A DNA stretch of 64,000 nt, taken from Eopsaltria australis (lineage: Eukaryota > Chordata > Aves > Passeriformes > Petroicidae). The notes beneath the pieces are model-generated. The model saw only the letters and a list, made by a program, of their open reading frames with translations. It was not told the origin of the DNA and made no database searches. This document shows, in pieces, positions 22,504-36,373 of this stretch. The DNA lies in the NCBI GenBank assembly GCA_034509425.1, contig JAVTVJ010000011.1, positions 8,694,001 through 8,758,000 of the forward strand, read 5' to 3'. Both the position numbers and the translations under genes were made by a program. Position 1 is the first letter of the stretch; every line of letters begins with the position of its first letter.

Positions 22504-25500
22504 GTATTTCATGAAGCTAATACTGTGATAAATTGACTCTATTTGAGCGTTAAATGTCGAGACTGCCTTCAGTGATGTGAGAATTTTATCTCATGCTCAC
22601 TATGGGATAGAACTTTTAATGAAGACAGATCTATGCATGCAAGGAAAGGAAGTGAAGTAAGTCAGTGGCTGTGAGAGCCCTAGTGCAGTTTCATAAGGAG
22701 GGCAACAGATAAATGACAATAAAGTGTTTACAATGTATTCATGTGTTGCTTGTATACACGTTTGCTCACCTATGCTATTCAAAGATGTTCTGATTGTTAT
22801 GCCAGGAAACAAGGCCTTGGAACTATCTGGTAGAATTTGATCAACTGTGACCACTCCTGTACCACCACCAACCCCACTTTCAGGTTTGGCAAGAAGCTGT
22901 CCTTTTGAAATAACCAAGCTTTTGTAGGCAATAAAAACAAAATACCAGCATGATCAAGTATGGGAAAAGACATACTTTCTGGATAAAACTATACAACTTC
23001 CATTGAGTAAGGGCCATTTTTAGGCTATGATCTACGCTAGACTTCTCTGTCTTATAAAAGCTACAGAAATAGAACACAATTAAACCATCAAGCAGTGACT
23101 GTAGCTATCTGAGGGCTGAACAACTGTGGTAATATGTAGTAATGGGCATGCAAATAAAAATAAAACAGAGGATAAATATTTTCTTGATTAATTATATCAC
23201 ATACTGATAATGCTTCAAGCTACAGTTCTTGGGAATCAAAAGAGCAGAGTTGTTGACAAGTGAGGCTGGAGTTAATGTGATTCTATAAATATGAAATAGT
23301 GCTGAGTTACATCTATCAACAGTTATCTCTGCCTGAGTATTTCAGAATGTCAAAGAGTATACTAGTAACTGTTGGGGGAAAATAAAAAAAGCAATAAAAC
23401 TTGGCATTTAAAAAACTCACACACTATCTGTGTACATTTCACTAAGGATTGCTTTAGAAATCTTGAACTACTGGTCTACCAGGCAGAGAACTACTGTTGT
23501 GCCTACCCCTCCCCACCCCCCCAAAAAAAAGGAGAGAATTCCTACAGAACTGTTTCAGCTGAGTTACCAGTATTTTTCCTAAGTAATTATTGTATTCCTT
23601 ATATCCCAGGAGAGAAGTTTGTGTTTGGGGACAAAGGAAAAGACTGAAACATGCATTATAGGTAAGACAACAAAAAATTTAAAGTAGATTATATTTGCTG
23701 ATGATGAGCAGCAATGATTAGAAAGTTCAGAGATCTAGTATACAGTAATCCCTTAATGACTGTTAACATTTATCATTATTTTAATTCTTTATATATGGAA
23801 ACATATATGGCCTGCATGACTTACCACCCATGAATCCACCCGATAGAAACCGAAACTGCAAAAAGGCTATCTCTAAGGCTAATTTAGATTTACTATTTAT
23901 TTTGAAGCATTTATAGCAAATATTATGAGCCCAGAGTATTCTGAAAAATTATAACAGTAGGGATGGCATAGTCTTATTTTTTAAAAAATGCTATTCTGTG
24001 TATATACATAACAATATTTACACATTAACTAGCACAACACAAAAAACTATCAAAATGCTGAGAATCAAATTTAATCTGATGCAAGTAGCTAGTGTATGCT
24101 AAAGAAAGTAGAAATCCATTTCCTAAACTTGGAGTTTTCTCAATAAACGTGCTCAATTTTCATTAAAGTAAACGTTCAGAATGAAATACAGAATAAATAA
24201 TTTAATGGTAATTTAAGGATAGAAGGTTAGTGCAATATAGTGGTCAAAGTAAGGCTCCCAGATTGATGCATTTTGTTCCATACAGATTTACAAGGATATC
24301 ATTAAATATTATTACATTTCATGACAGGAAGTATGATTGTGTTGAAAATTCAATCAGGTTTCTTTGTCAGTCTAATAACAAGAATTTTAACGTGCTGCTG
24401 CCAAAAATCACTGAAGCATAGTATTGCATTCAAGAAACAGCTAGATTCTAATTCTCTCTCTGGCTGAGAACAACTGAAAATAGTTCAAATGTCACATGTT
24501 ACTTTATTTTTCACTGCACCTCATACAGAATAAATCAAGCAAAATGACACTAAAAATGTATTAATGAAAGAAAACCCACCCTTTTTCCAAATTCCTGCAC
24601 TTTTCCTTTTATAGTCTCACACATTAACTTACCCAACAGCATTGCTCTCACTGCTAATGAAAAGAAAGCAGGCAGTACAAATCTTCTTAAGCCTCCCGTG
24701 GCAAGAAAACTATTACAGAATGAACAGAAGAAAGTCTCTGGAGCCTTTGCCTTGTCTGCTTGTTTTACAAAAGACAGTAAGAATCACACTGAGAAGTGTC
24801 AAAGCTGAATAAACCACCAGCAACTGGGTTTAAACCCTTTGGGTAGATAGTCCTTCATAGATGATGATTCGACTTTGTCCAAAAAACAGTATGTGAGAAA
24901 CAATGCAGAATCTACCAGAGGCTGTAGCCAAGCTTAAAATGTAGACAAAGAATCAGTTTGCTTCTAAAGGTTTGCAAGGGAGGGCTTGTCACAGGACATT
25001 AATTCAAGCAAGCTGCTGTTACAACAAACCAGTGCATCTAAATACAGTTAATCCAAAGCTTTTCATGTTGTGTTTGAGGTGTTTGGCTGTGGCAGACTGG
25101 AGCCCCCGGGTTTGGTGTCACTGAAGAACAGGAGAGCTGTCTTCTCTTCCCTTTTACATTAAAATGCATGTTTAGCATCTTGAAACCACGTGGTAAATGC
25201 TGGGATTTTTTTCTCAAGCTTTAGTATGATCTGCAATTGATGTCTAATATGGCACATTTGAATAAAACTACTCTCCTTGCCTTTGTTGTAGGTAAACTAA
25301 AGGAGTTTTAAATGAGAACATATAGAGGATTTTCTTCTAAAACCGTCACAAACAGTAGGGGGAGAACTTGACAATAAGTGGGCAACATTGGATTTTAATG
25401 ACTACTTTAGGAAATAATCAAGAAGAATGATGGTAAATCCAAATTTCTTTTATCATTTTTTTCCATAACCTTGCATTCATTATTGATAGCTGATGAAAAA

Positions 25501-27579
25501 ACCTGATATACAGAATTAGCCTTTGTCTTTGACAACTTACTGCATAGAAGTATTGACCTGTGCAATGACAACTGTTTATAAAACCTTAAACATTTATTGG
25601 CAATGCCTGAGAACTTCCTTTATAAATAAGAGAACTTTACTTATCGAAATAAAGGCTTAGTTTACTCAAAAAATAAAGTATTAATAACTATGAAAATTAA
25701 TACAATACAGCCTATGTATTACTAACAAGTCTTAACTGGTTAATAATGAGTTCTACTCTAATCACAGATTTTCATTTTTTCTCCTCAAAGGTACATATAT
25801 TTTGATTGTATTCTGACATGATTGGATTTGAACCAAAGATGGTATTGACAAGAATAGTCCATATTTTCCTCCCAAATTATCATAAAATACACTGAAAATG
25901 CTTCTTAGTGTTAGGTTAGACACTTCCTATTTCTGCGCCTATCTCCTGCTGTGCATGACTCTCAGCTATTCATGTAATACTTTCTGTTGATACTAATTTT
26001 ATTTGTCCGTGCAAATAATCATGGCACTACTCACAGTTTCCATTTCTGTTCAATTTTGACGTGTCTATAGAACAGGCCTGTGCCTTTACCTGCCACATTG
26101 TCTTACCACAAAACCACATCTTACCATGGTTTTATGAATATTTACAGAAAGAGCAGGAGAAACTGGGTCACGCATGGATATTTTTCTAATTTAGCACTGG
26201 TCTCTCTGTAGGGTTCTTTACAATAGGTCTCATCTTGCAAAGTTTTGATGTCATTCCTGAATATTTCATATTTAGTCAATTATGCTACATAAGACAAAAC
26301 ACAGAAACAGAGAGGAATGAGTATCTCCAGCACACAAGGACAACAGAATTAGCTAGTTGCTAGCCAAAATGAAAAAGAGGACTACCAGTCTAGCCCACAG
26401 AAACACTGTGGTAAGAAACAGCATTAATAGTAACCCAAATATCAATCAAAATGCCAATTAGTGCAAGAATATTTTATGATGACAATTGATGGACTACAAA
26501 TAGGACAACCTTCCATCATAAATCACAGCCAATTGAGTGCCAGTCAAACAGTAATTAAGTTTCAGTCATTATTTAATGTCTTCATAGCAGAGCATGAGTG
26601 GCAGAGCTTGTTGCAAAGGAAGTTGAACTATGCTACACTACAGCAGAACGTGCTAGGGAGCAGATTCCAGCACCTTTGCACTGTTAAAATAGCAGTTTAT
26701 TCTAAGCTATATCAGTCACTTAAGCCGTTCAAAGCAGGTCACTTGTGACCATATCTCCTTGGTGGTAGGATAGCAGAATTCCCTTTCTGATGCTTTCTAC
26801 ATAACTCCTTGTGATGGACAATTTATCTACAGAACATGTATTCCCTGGTGACATCTGATAATAAAAACATTGAAGGGAATATAGAAAATAAGTCAATCAT
26901 GCTATTCTGTTATGCTAAATATAATTAAACAAACAACATATTGTACCAAAAATGTCTGTAAGTGAATTAAACATCAACTTAAAATACAGATAAAGAATAT
27001 TTTAAAATACACATTCTGTCATCAATTTATGCCACTGAACTGGACTTAATTTTTACGCAGTTTGAGTTTGGAAACGAAGAAATTTTTAGACATTCTTCCT
27101 TAGTGTAATTAACAACAATATGGGACATACGAGTAGGAGCGGGGAGTCCTCCTAAGACTATTCCACCTGATGGAACAGGGCTTGAAAGAAAACTAAGGGG
27201 ATGATTTTACTAGGACTTTAAAAAATCAACTATGAATTATTTATCTCTTAACCCAGTCCTGAAGATAGCCTGATGAAACAGTAAACTAATCCACACAGCT
27301 TTTTTTGTGCAATCTTCCTGCAGCCAATTCATCCTGGTGCTAGCTTCCCAAAAGTAGCACAGTGACACTCCAAGAAGGACTCATTCTTGTAAACCTGAAG
27401 CTCCATGTGCTTAGTGGCTGAACTACTTCCCCCAGCTCTTTGCAGTAGGAAGATTTAGATCCTTCTGTGAACATTATGCTAAACTCCAACTGTTCTGCTG
27501 TTTGGGAAAGAGCCCATAAGAACCCTGGGGGCAAGAAAAAAAAAATGGATGGGAACAAAAAATAGTAGAAAATAGCCGA
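22504..27579. other. Unique AT-rich non-coding sequence
   Basis: Apart from a candidate minus-strand exon at 22770-22918, nothing gene-like is supported. A short C-run/A-run (about 23515-23530) and a 12-bp perfect palindrome, GGGTTTAAACCC (24826-24837), are the only other structures noticed. The region just before 27580 could be remains of the ERV belonging to the LTR that follows, but I cannot recognise it. Confidence 0.55.
22770..22918 (-). other. Candidate exon, minus strand (unidentified, low confidence)
   Basis: On the minus strand a possible acceptor (TTATTGCCTACAAAAG, AG at 22920-22919) precedes 149 nt ending in a good donor, ATAG|GTGAGC (donor GT at 22769-22768). One frame is open across it: 1 base + 49 codons + 1 base. 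The peptide includes GVGGGTGVVTVDQILPDSS and FPGITIRTSL, unusually rich in G and V for chance translation of AT-rich DNA. An alternative acceptor (GGACAG at 22902-22897) would give a 127-nt exon in the same frame. I do not recognise the protein. The open frame does continue past the donor to 22600, so openness alone is not proof of an exon. Confidence 0.22.
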
Positions 27580-28075
27580 AGTGCTCTTCATTATTATTAC
27601 CTTAATTACTGTGAGCGGGGCTTGCACAGATGGCATCAAGGCCTTTTCTGCTCCTCACACCACCCCACCAGCGAGTGGGCTTGGGGTACCCAAGAAACTG
27701 GGAGGGGACACAGCTGAGACAGCTGCCCAAGGGACATTCCATACCATACAGCTTCATGCTCAGTATATATCAGCTGGGGAAGAAGGAGGATGGGAAGGAC
27801 ATTCAGAATAGTTGCTTTTGTCTTCCAAGCAGCCACTACATGTGATGGAGCCCTGTTCTTCTGGAGATGGCTGAACACTGGCCTGCCCATGGGAAGTGGT
27901 GAAGGAATTCCTTCTTTTGCTTTGCTTATGTGTGCAGCCCTTGCTTTATCTATAACACTGTCTTTATCTCAACCCTTGAGTTTTCTCACTGATATTCTGA
28001 TTCTCTCCCCCTACTGCAGAGGAGTGAGCAAGCAGCTCTGTAGTGCTTAGTTGCCCCCTGGGGTTAAACCACAAT
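27580..28075 (+). mobile_element. Avian endogenous retrovirus LTR, probably solo, decayed
   Basis: This matches, from memory, a common avian ERV LTR. Ordered landmarks are GGCATCAAGGCCTTTTCTGC (27631-27650), AACTGGGAGGGGACACAGC, CATTCCATACCATA, and a TATATAT box (27764-27770). Then come CCATGGGAAGTGGTGAA-like sequence, a U5 segment with CTTTATCTCAACCCTTGAG (27962-27980) and a terminal block GGAGTGAGCAAGCAGCTCTG followed by GGGGTTAAACCACAA. The usual poly(A) hexamer has decayed (CTATAACACTG at 27950-27960), and the terminal CA is blurred. The right edge is fixed to within a few bases by the TTAAACCAC end; the left edge is uncertain by tens of bases. I see no viral coding sequence beside it, so it is most likely a solo LTR. 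Confidence 0.72.
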
Positions 28076-31000
28076 ACTTGGCAAGATGTTTGTAGTACGA
28101 TGAAGGTAAGGGCTTATGGGTAATTTGCCATTGTGTGCAATTTTTGTTTGCACATCTATGAAAGTTATTTTACTATAAACATGCAGAACTTACTTGACTT
28201 AAACTCATATATGGGAAATTCATTATTCCTGTCAGCAGGTGATACCACATGCTTAGATTTACTATTAAGATCTCTGAACTTTCAGATCAGTTATATAGTT
28301 AGTGCATAAATTCTCTAGATCACTAAGGAGGAACCCAACTTTACTTTAGCATTATATTTAAAACTGGAATCAGATTTCAGGAATCTAACCATTAAAGAAG
28401 TCTTGTCCCACACAAAACTCTTAAAGGATATTACGTCCAGCAGGTACATTTTCCAAAGTGCAAACCATGCTTGGAATAATGCATTTAATAACACCGTGAG
28501 ATTCACTGTCTCTAGTCTACATATCAATAGATCTCCTTTATTCACCAATCACTCATATATTCAGAGATGGGCTGAATTTTCTAGTAAGAGCTATATCTCA
28601 AAAATGCAAAGTTAAACACCATTATCAAATGGAAAGCCACAGAGGGCCAGACGTTCAATTGTTTGAAATAGATGGGGAGTACTAAATCAGCAAAGGTGCT
28701 ATTCTCTTTGAGCCTATTTATCCAAAGTAACAAAAAGATCCCTTCACAGCCAGCACCAATAAATATGAAGTTAATGGGACTTAAAAAGGAAGCCTCTCCT
28801 GTTTTAAAAAGGCAAATAATTTACAAGCAGTTAGAGCTGGAAGACTGTTTTTCCAAGATGTATCTCATAGGGGATGAATTAAATAAATGCTTTTGTCTGC
28901 ATTGAACAGTCAGGATTTTATATTCATTATGTATTTATCAAAACTGAGAAAGAGTTTTAATAAGAAAATGAATGAGAAAGATCTGGCAAAAAAATCAACG
29001 TTGGGTCTCCAACAAAATAAATAAAAAATTACACCCTTTTGCAATTTTAAATCACCTTTCATGGGAAAAACACAATATGAATAAAAACAATTTTGAGTCA
29101 ATTCCTATGTAAGTGTTAACCTTCAGATTATATAACTGTTATACGTTTCTTGGAATACACTTACTAATAAATGTTCTTTTCATCTATAAGGCCCTTGAGA
29201 AAACGAGCTTGCATAAACTAACTAGATAATGAATCAAGCCCTCACAGTTTTTAACAACTTGAAACGATTGTAGACCAGCTGTTAGGACCCCCCATTTCTT
29301 TAATCTTACCCGCACACATACAAAAGATCAGTGAACAAAAGAAGCAATATCAAATTAATCTTTAAAATACGTGTATATTGCCCAGCTTAAGTTGCTATTT
29401 GGATGTTTTGTACCAGTTACAATTTTCGGAAAAATAAACTCAAGGGCTAAGAAACAGAGAGACAAAGGAAAGTGATTTCTTCACCGTGACAACAGCCCAT
29501 CATGAAATGTAGTTTCCAGGCCTTTCACTTTACATATTATACTCTAAATTAACAGGAAAACTAAAACTTGTTCTTCTGTTAAAGAGGTCATGTAGATGGA
29601 GCTGGTAAAGATGGCATAGCTTTTACTAAATCCCAGAAACTCTTCTGCGTGGTTTGGCCTAACATTTACACTGATATTCTTGATGCTTTCTCATTCTTGG
29701 AAGATGGTTTTTTTTTTAGGTTTCAGAAGACACATCAATCACTTCCAATCACAAGGGTTGTTAGTTTACTGAAATAATTTGACTATTTCTTTCCTCAAAC
29801 TGTATCTACTTCCTTGCATTCTGATTGACTATACATGTCTGATTTGCACAAGTTAATTTTTAAATAACTGCATAATGTGCTATTCCCTTTACTGTGATTG
29901 CCTAAAACCTATCATTAGCCAATCAAAGAGCAAGGATCTGCACAATCACACTGGAATATTTTTCAGAAACTGCTCTGTGAATATGCAATTTTCCTCCACT
30001 ATGCAAATTTCACAAACATATTCCTGATGCTCTGATTGGACCTGTGGTTCAGAATTTTAAAGTTCTTATCCATGGTTCCATAAAAACTTTTTTATTCCTC
30101 AAAATTCTAAAAGCTTTAGAGTACAAAAAAAGGGAAAACTAACAGGGAAGAAACCAAAACAAAACATAAAAAGAGAACTTCCATGCTCAAATATTAGAAG
30201 ACTCCATTGGAAGAACTCTAAGTTCAGGCTCTCAGTTACAAAGGATAACCACCAGATAACCACCATGAGGCCTGCACCATAATCACCAGTGCACATGGAA
30301 GAACAGAACACAATCCCTCCCAATGCCAATTTTCTCAACAACAAAAACAAAAGAAAAATTAAAACAGTCCATAGAGAAACATGCTTCTAAAACATCTGAG
30401 GGTATCATTCAGGTCCAAAGCGTATGTAGACTTTTCCAACTACTTAAACAGAAAGATTGTTATATCTTTTCCTTCATTTTCTTTACCATACATATCAGCT
30501 ACCTAAGTGTCCCAAAGCACTTGTCCAACCATGTCGACTTACTGAATTTTTAGCAGAATACATGAGACTGTGTGGTACCAGTTTACTTGTTATTTCTAGC
30601 TAGTAGAGAGAATTTCTCTAATGCCATTCTGTCAGCTGTTACCAGTTTTTGTCATGATCATGGACAGCGACCAGAACTTAAAAGCAGTATTATTTTGGTA
30701 TTGGGACGTTATATAAATTTGACTAAAATTTCAAACTCTCTTGAGTGCAAATATTTTACTGAAGCATACACAACATCCCCTATTTATATAGCACATGTTT
30801 CATTTGCCATTATCCTAAAACATTAAAACTATTAGACAGGTGGTTAAAAAATGATGGAAGAAATAGATAGGAAACCCTGATTATTAATGCTGGTGTTGAC
30901 TTCTACAAAGGAACAAGCTGATAAAACATTCAGATTAATAACTCCAGATCTCCTGTGGATTTTACAGCTGGTTCCTAGTATATACAGTGACAAACAACAT

Positions 31001-31515
31001 TAACACTTGGAAATACGTGAACATGAGCATTTTCATATCAAGCCATAAGCATTTTGAGCACTGTTTACAGGAAACACCATGGCAACCTAAGGTGCTGTAG
31101 TAACTGTTTCCAAATGCATGGTAACCATGTCATTTCATAGGGAGAATATCCAAACTGGAAGAGTGTTATAAATCATACTACTTTTAAGATAAAAATAATG
31201 AAAAGCATATTCCTGGTTTTGTGAGATATTCTGCTTTCAGAGCTAAGAACAAGCACAATCTATTAAACCTCAGAGCCACAAGCACTGACAAATGTGCAAG
31301 AACTTCGGAGCTTAGTATCACAACACACAGATATCTCCATCCTAGCAGCAAAAAATATGTGTGCTTACACTCATGGTGTGCACTTACTCCAAATGAAATA
31401 CTGACAAGAAGCCTCATAAGATGAGGAGAAAAGGTCTGAGATTAAATTCAAAGTTTTCTGATTATGAATGCAACGTTAGAAATTGCAGCTCAACCTAAAT
31501 ACATGTCATCTTAGG

Positions 31516-31529
31516 AAAAAAAAAAAAAA
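31516..31529. repeat. Poly-A run
   Basis: Fourteen uninterrupted A. No adjoining SINE or processed pseudogene is recognised. Confidence 0.9.
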
Positions 31530-34500
31530 GAAAGCAGCATATTACATAGATAGGTTGATACAGATGTCTTAATTTGAAAGCTTTAGCAGGTCTGAAGGGA
31601 AATCGTTGACAGTATTTAATAACCATCCCATATGTTACCAGCCACTGAAAATGAAGACAGAAGGTTTTGACCTACATGTAGAGTAGAATCAAATGCTAGA
31701 AAATTTCAAAGTTATTTGTGTTAATTTCTTCTTCAGCTGAAATATTATGGCTAAGGCAGAGTTAGAATGCTCATTAATTTTCTATAGAATGTATTTTGGA
31801 CTGTAATTTCATTCTAATCTGCAGTCCAACATTTACATTCTGATTTTTTTCCATGAAACAGATTTAGTGTTTTTCATCAAGGTGTCACATGGTTCTGCTT
31901 GCCTTGGGGACTGTCTAGAATAATGTCATTCGTTATGGAAGAGTCAAGTGTCTTAAAATGACTCCCTTGGATTTTTTAGTTTTTTAAAAAATGTGATCAT
32001 TGTTCTCCTTCTCTCCTGCATCACTGCTACAAATATTCTAGCACCTCCTGCATAAAATCACTCCAACTGCAATATGACAAGTGTACTAGAATATGTTTTT
32101 CAGGCCTTGCAAGTTTATCTGAAAGCAAAAATAAAAACCAAGTGCATCTCTCCTCTGTGGTGATGAAGAGTTCTGCCAGGTGCAGTCAGGAGTTCAATAG
32201 CCTGCAGAAAGCTCAAACTCTTGCAGGACTGAATCTGTAATGCGGCAGAAAGAAAAAGTACAGAAGACTGGCTATGGAGCAGATTCTTCCCTCTAAGAAG
32301 CTGTTTCAGGACCTTCACTTTAATTGCAATTACTATTTATATTGCTGTACTGTCCCATGTCTTTTTTTACAGACTCACTCCCAAGAGACCCACAGCCTCG
32401 ATTAAAGTCAGTCTTTGTCCTGAGAAGACACAAATTTCATGCTATAATTGGAGAAAAAGCATCAACAAGACGGGGACAGAGAGAAGTATGACAGCACGGG
32501 AGTGGGAAGAACCAAACTAACTGTGACTGTATAGAACAGTAACAGAGACACATGTTCATCTTGATGGCTTACAACCGTTTGAACATTCAACTGCTATTCT
32601 TTGAAAAAAACTCTAATAAACAAGCCTGCCTATCTCCAGTAGGATATTAAATTTAGACATCTCCCTGGTAGTTAATTTTTTCAGAACTCCAGATGGTGTT
32701 AAGGAAAAAGATGGAGAAGATTCAGAGTAGATGCTGTAACTCTGAGATTACACTCCAAGATGAAGCACCTTTCGCAATTAGATGCAGATGTAAGTCTAAA
32801 ATGGATAGAGGCATCCAAGGTGAGCAGAATTTATGCAAATGAATAAGCAAATAACAGACAAGAACAGATACACAATAAGCATATCTGATTGTTAAAAAAC
32901 CTCCATAATGAAGATGAAGAGCAGGAACAGGAATAAGACCAGAAAATCAGGTTCTGGATTAAAATAGGTGAAGGCAAGCAGCAGCTGAAGGAAGGGGCAT
33001 TAATATTTGTATTTGGAAATGAAAGGCTTACAATATTAAATTTAAAGACAATAAGGAATGCATGTAGGGACAGAAATAAAGACAAGAATTTAGAATTTTT
33101 AGAGTCAGAAATCAGGCAGTCAAATTGTCTCAAAGTCTACATAGTAAGCATGCAAATAAGTACAGTTTAGGATGTTTAAGGAAGAAAAAAGGTTTCCAAG
33201 CAGCACATAGATTCTCACCATACAGTTCTGTTGGAGAGATGATTTAGGCTCAAACCAATGTACAGGAATACAGAAGGACAAAATTTCAATATATCTTTCA
33301 TGAATTTATGTCATAATTTCCGATTTAACTTGTGCATGAACTGCAACAGTGTTTTCTTTATTTGAACAAGCCTAGGATGCAATGTATCTGGTGCAGAACT
33401 ATTAATTTGTCCCATGATACTTATTGCAAAAGTGTTTGTCTCCCAGATCTCTCCAAATTCCCTTCCTCCTGATCCCACTTGATCGATCAAGCATCACCGC
33501 GATGTCTCAGGAGACAATAAAAGCCCTGGATCTGAGGACATACATGGCACCATATTTAGACTTTTTATCTTCTGTATCCCCTTTTTGATATGCAATAAGG
33601 TGAATACATTTTCACACTGTGCTGTGCTAGACCATTGTAGACACTTCTGTTTTCAAACAGTAATATGCCATACATTTGCTGATTATTCCAATTTTTCCTT
33701 TCAACAGAAACGTTGTAACTTTTAGCCCAATTGGTATCTCTTTCTCACAGCAGCCCTATTTTTTGATACTAAATTGGATCTGTGTATGTGTGTGTGGTAC
33801 ATGTTTATATTTAACAAATATTTATGACTTAAGCATAGGAAGCAAGCTGAGATTTATCAACTCCTACAATGAAAAAATTACCTACTTACTTAAAGAAATA
33901 CAAGATAAGCCCCTGAGCCTCCTTTCCAGACCAGTGTGTCACATGAAATAAAAAAAAACAACTAATCAATAGTTTCATTGGGTAGACTGAATTTAGTATA
34001 TTAATTACTCTATCTAGGCCAGTACATATAGTGTGGAGGATCTGATGATCACAAATTATGATACAGATAAAAATTATTTAAATACAAATAATGCCATATT
34101 ATTACAACTTTCAATTAAAAGTGTAAAACATTCAGTGTAAAACAAGCTCACATATGGAAATACAAATATTACAGTTTGTTTCACAAAGATTCACTTTTTT
34201 CTTCTTTAGTGGCCTATATACAGGTGTTCAGGGCAGATAAGGACAAATATCAAATCAAAGTTTAGAAAGGAATAGTGGCCCATTTATTAGAGTTCATACA
34301 GTTGTTGTAAAAAAATGATTAAAAATTAAGAATGTAGTATTCCAACTTTCTGGAAGTGACAGCACTGAGTTTAGGCAAGGACTATGGCAAGTACATCTAA
34401 GTATATCAAAAGCACATTAAACACAACTATAAATTGCTCCTTGTGGTTCATTGCACAAGTCAGACTTAACTATCCCTAATTTTTACCACTGTGGTTACAA

Positions 34501-36351
34501 TTAAATACTCAAGTGTCATTTATGTTGCATGAAGATATTTATGTCTCTAACCTGTGACTATTTTAAAAACATTTATTGGTATATAAACGTCAGCTGCCTT
34601 CTTTACAGTTTGAATTATCAGCCTTTGCACAAACAATTTAAAAAGAGGAGGCTAAATTTTGAAAAAGACTTTCTTGAATTTGAGTGGGCTATTGGCACAG
34701 TCGTACTTACTTGCAGCTGTAAGGATGACTCAATTATTTGCAAAAGAGCATTTATACATAGATTCACAATTACTGCGCTATAAATAATATCATCCTAATG
34801 GGCTGTTTTGCACCACTTCCTCATTCATTGAAGGTGGTGAACAGCAGAACAGAGAAGTTCATGGAACACTTAGTTCTGCAGCTGAAATATTTAAGTTTAG
34901 CTAATGCTTAAATTATAATAAATTTTCTTTGGAAGAAAAATTTTAAAAACTATATGGCCCATTTGAAAAGACTAATTAATTCTTTACAACAGCAAAACAA
35001 ATTTTCTTCTTTCAACAGTACCAAATTTTTTTTTGTTACCCCACAGAAAGTGTAAGAATAAAAGAGATAAGGAATGTCTAGCCTAATATTAAAGAGAAAC
35101 ATCAAGTAAATTACACTAGGAGCCCTAAAGAAAGCAAGCAGTTTAAACAGGAAAATTTGTGAACTTCTTCTGAGAAAATACATCATATGATTTTTCTTTT
35201 TGCATTAAGATGCAGTTCATCTTACAAAAAAAAATCTCCCTCTTTTTCCCAAGTGACAGATATTCTACTTCATTTCCGAGTATGGGCTTGTTAAGGATTT
35301 AAATTATCAGCAGCTTTGAACACTTTTTTTTAAAGGAATGACACCATGCATTTCTTTTTATGATTGCACAAGGGGACCTCCTTTGCTTTTCATTACTCAA
35401 ATGGACTGTATTATTTGAGATTGTGCAAGCCCTCAACATCAATATAATCTTTAAAAATATTTCAAAGACTGTAAATCAACCCTATTTTTGAAGGAAATTA
35501 TTTCACACCATTTGAAAGACATAAACTGCTGCATATATTAACTATTGATTTTGTATATGATTACACCTGTCATTTTAGTTACAATAAATATCATTTTTCA
35601 ACCACCACAAAACAACACTAAAAACGACTGCAATATTTTAGGTGAAAATACTTAGGTTTGCCTTTATAATACAACTGTCAACATGACGATTGTAATACTA
35701 GACTGTCATAAATTCTGAAGTTGTCAGCATTCACAAGTGAAATATTAGGCCCTGTCATTAAGTGGCTTTAAGCACCTTTTTTTTTTGCGCAATTTAATCT
35801 GCAGATTTTCCCTATATCTGTGAGCTTTTGTTTTTTTTGTCATGGAATATTCTAGCTATGCTGATTGTGACTCCTGATCTGGCTTGTTTACTAGAAATGC
35901 ATCTGTATTATTGATTTTCCTCTCAAAAGAATTGCATGCAAAATAATTTACAGTTCTGAGATATTAAAGCTGAAATTATTACAAGAAAGCCTTACTTTAA
36001 GTTTTGTGTACCAGTAACTGGAATATTTCAAAGCTAAATAAACTATCTCAACCTTGCCAAATAATCACATCACATCTAAAGCCTTCTCTGAACAAGAAAC
36101 TGTCAAGAATTTCTCATCTGTAGTTTTCTTCTTGTTCTGTTCTCCTTCTACACTTCCCCCTTATTTTCTAAACCTGGGCCATAAATTTTAGTACGATTTT
36201 AACATCATTTTTTAAATGAAGAAGTACAGCAAAGAAAAAAAAAGGCATGTGATACTCTCCATAAAGCAGCCAAAGACACAGTAGCTTAAAGAAATATTTA
36301 TCAGAGTTTTAGCACACCATGATGAGAAATTATAAATTTCAAACTCTTTCT

Positions 36352-36373
36352 AAAAAAAAAAAATAAAAAAATA
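36352..36373. repeat. Interrupted poly-A tract
   Basis: A-runs of about 12 and 7 split by single T, an A-rich homopolymer tract. Confidence 0.9.

Noticed and set aside
24826..24837. 12-bp palindrome GGGTTTAAACCC
   Set aside because: A single short palindrome is expected by chance in 64 kb and has no supporting context.
30238..30265. Short duplicated GATAACCACCA word
   Set aside because: Two copies of an 11-base word are too small to be worth calling as an element.
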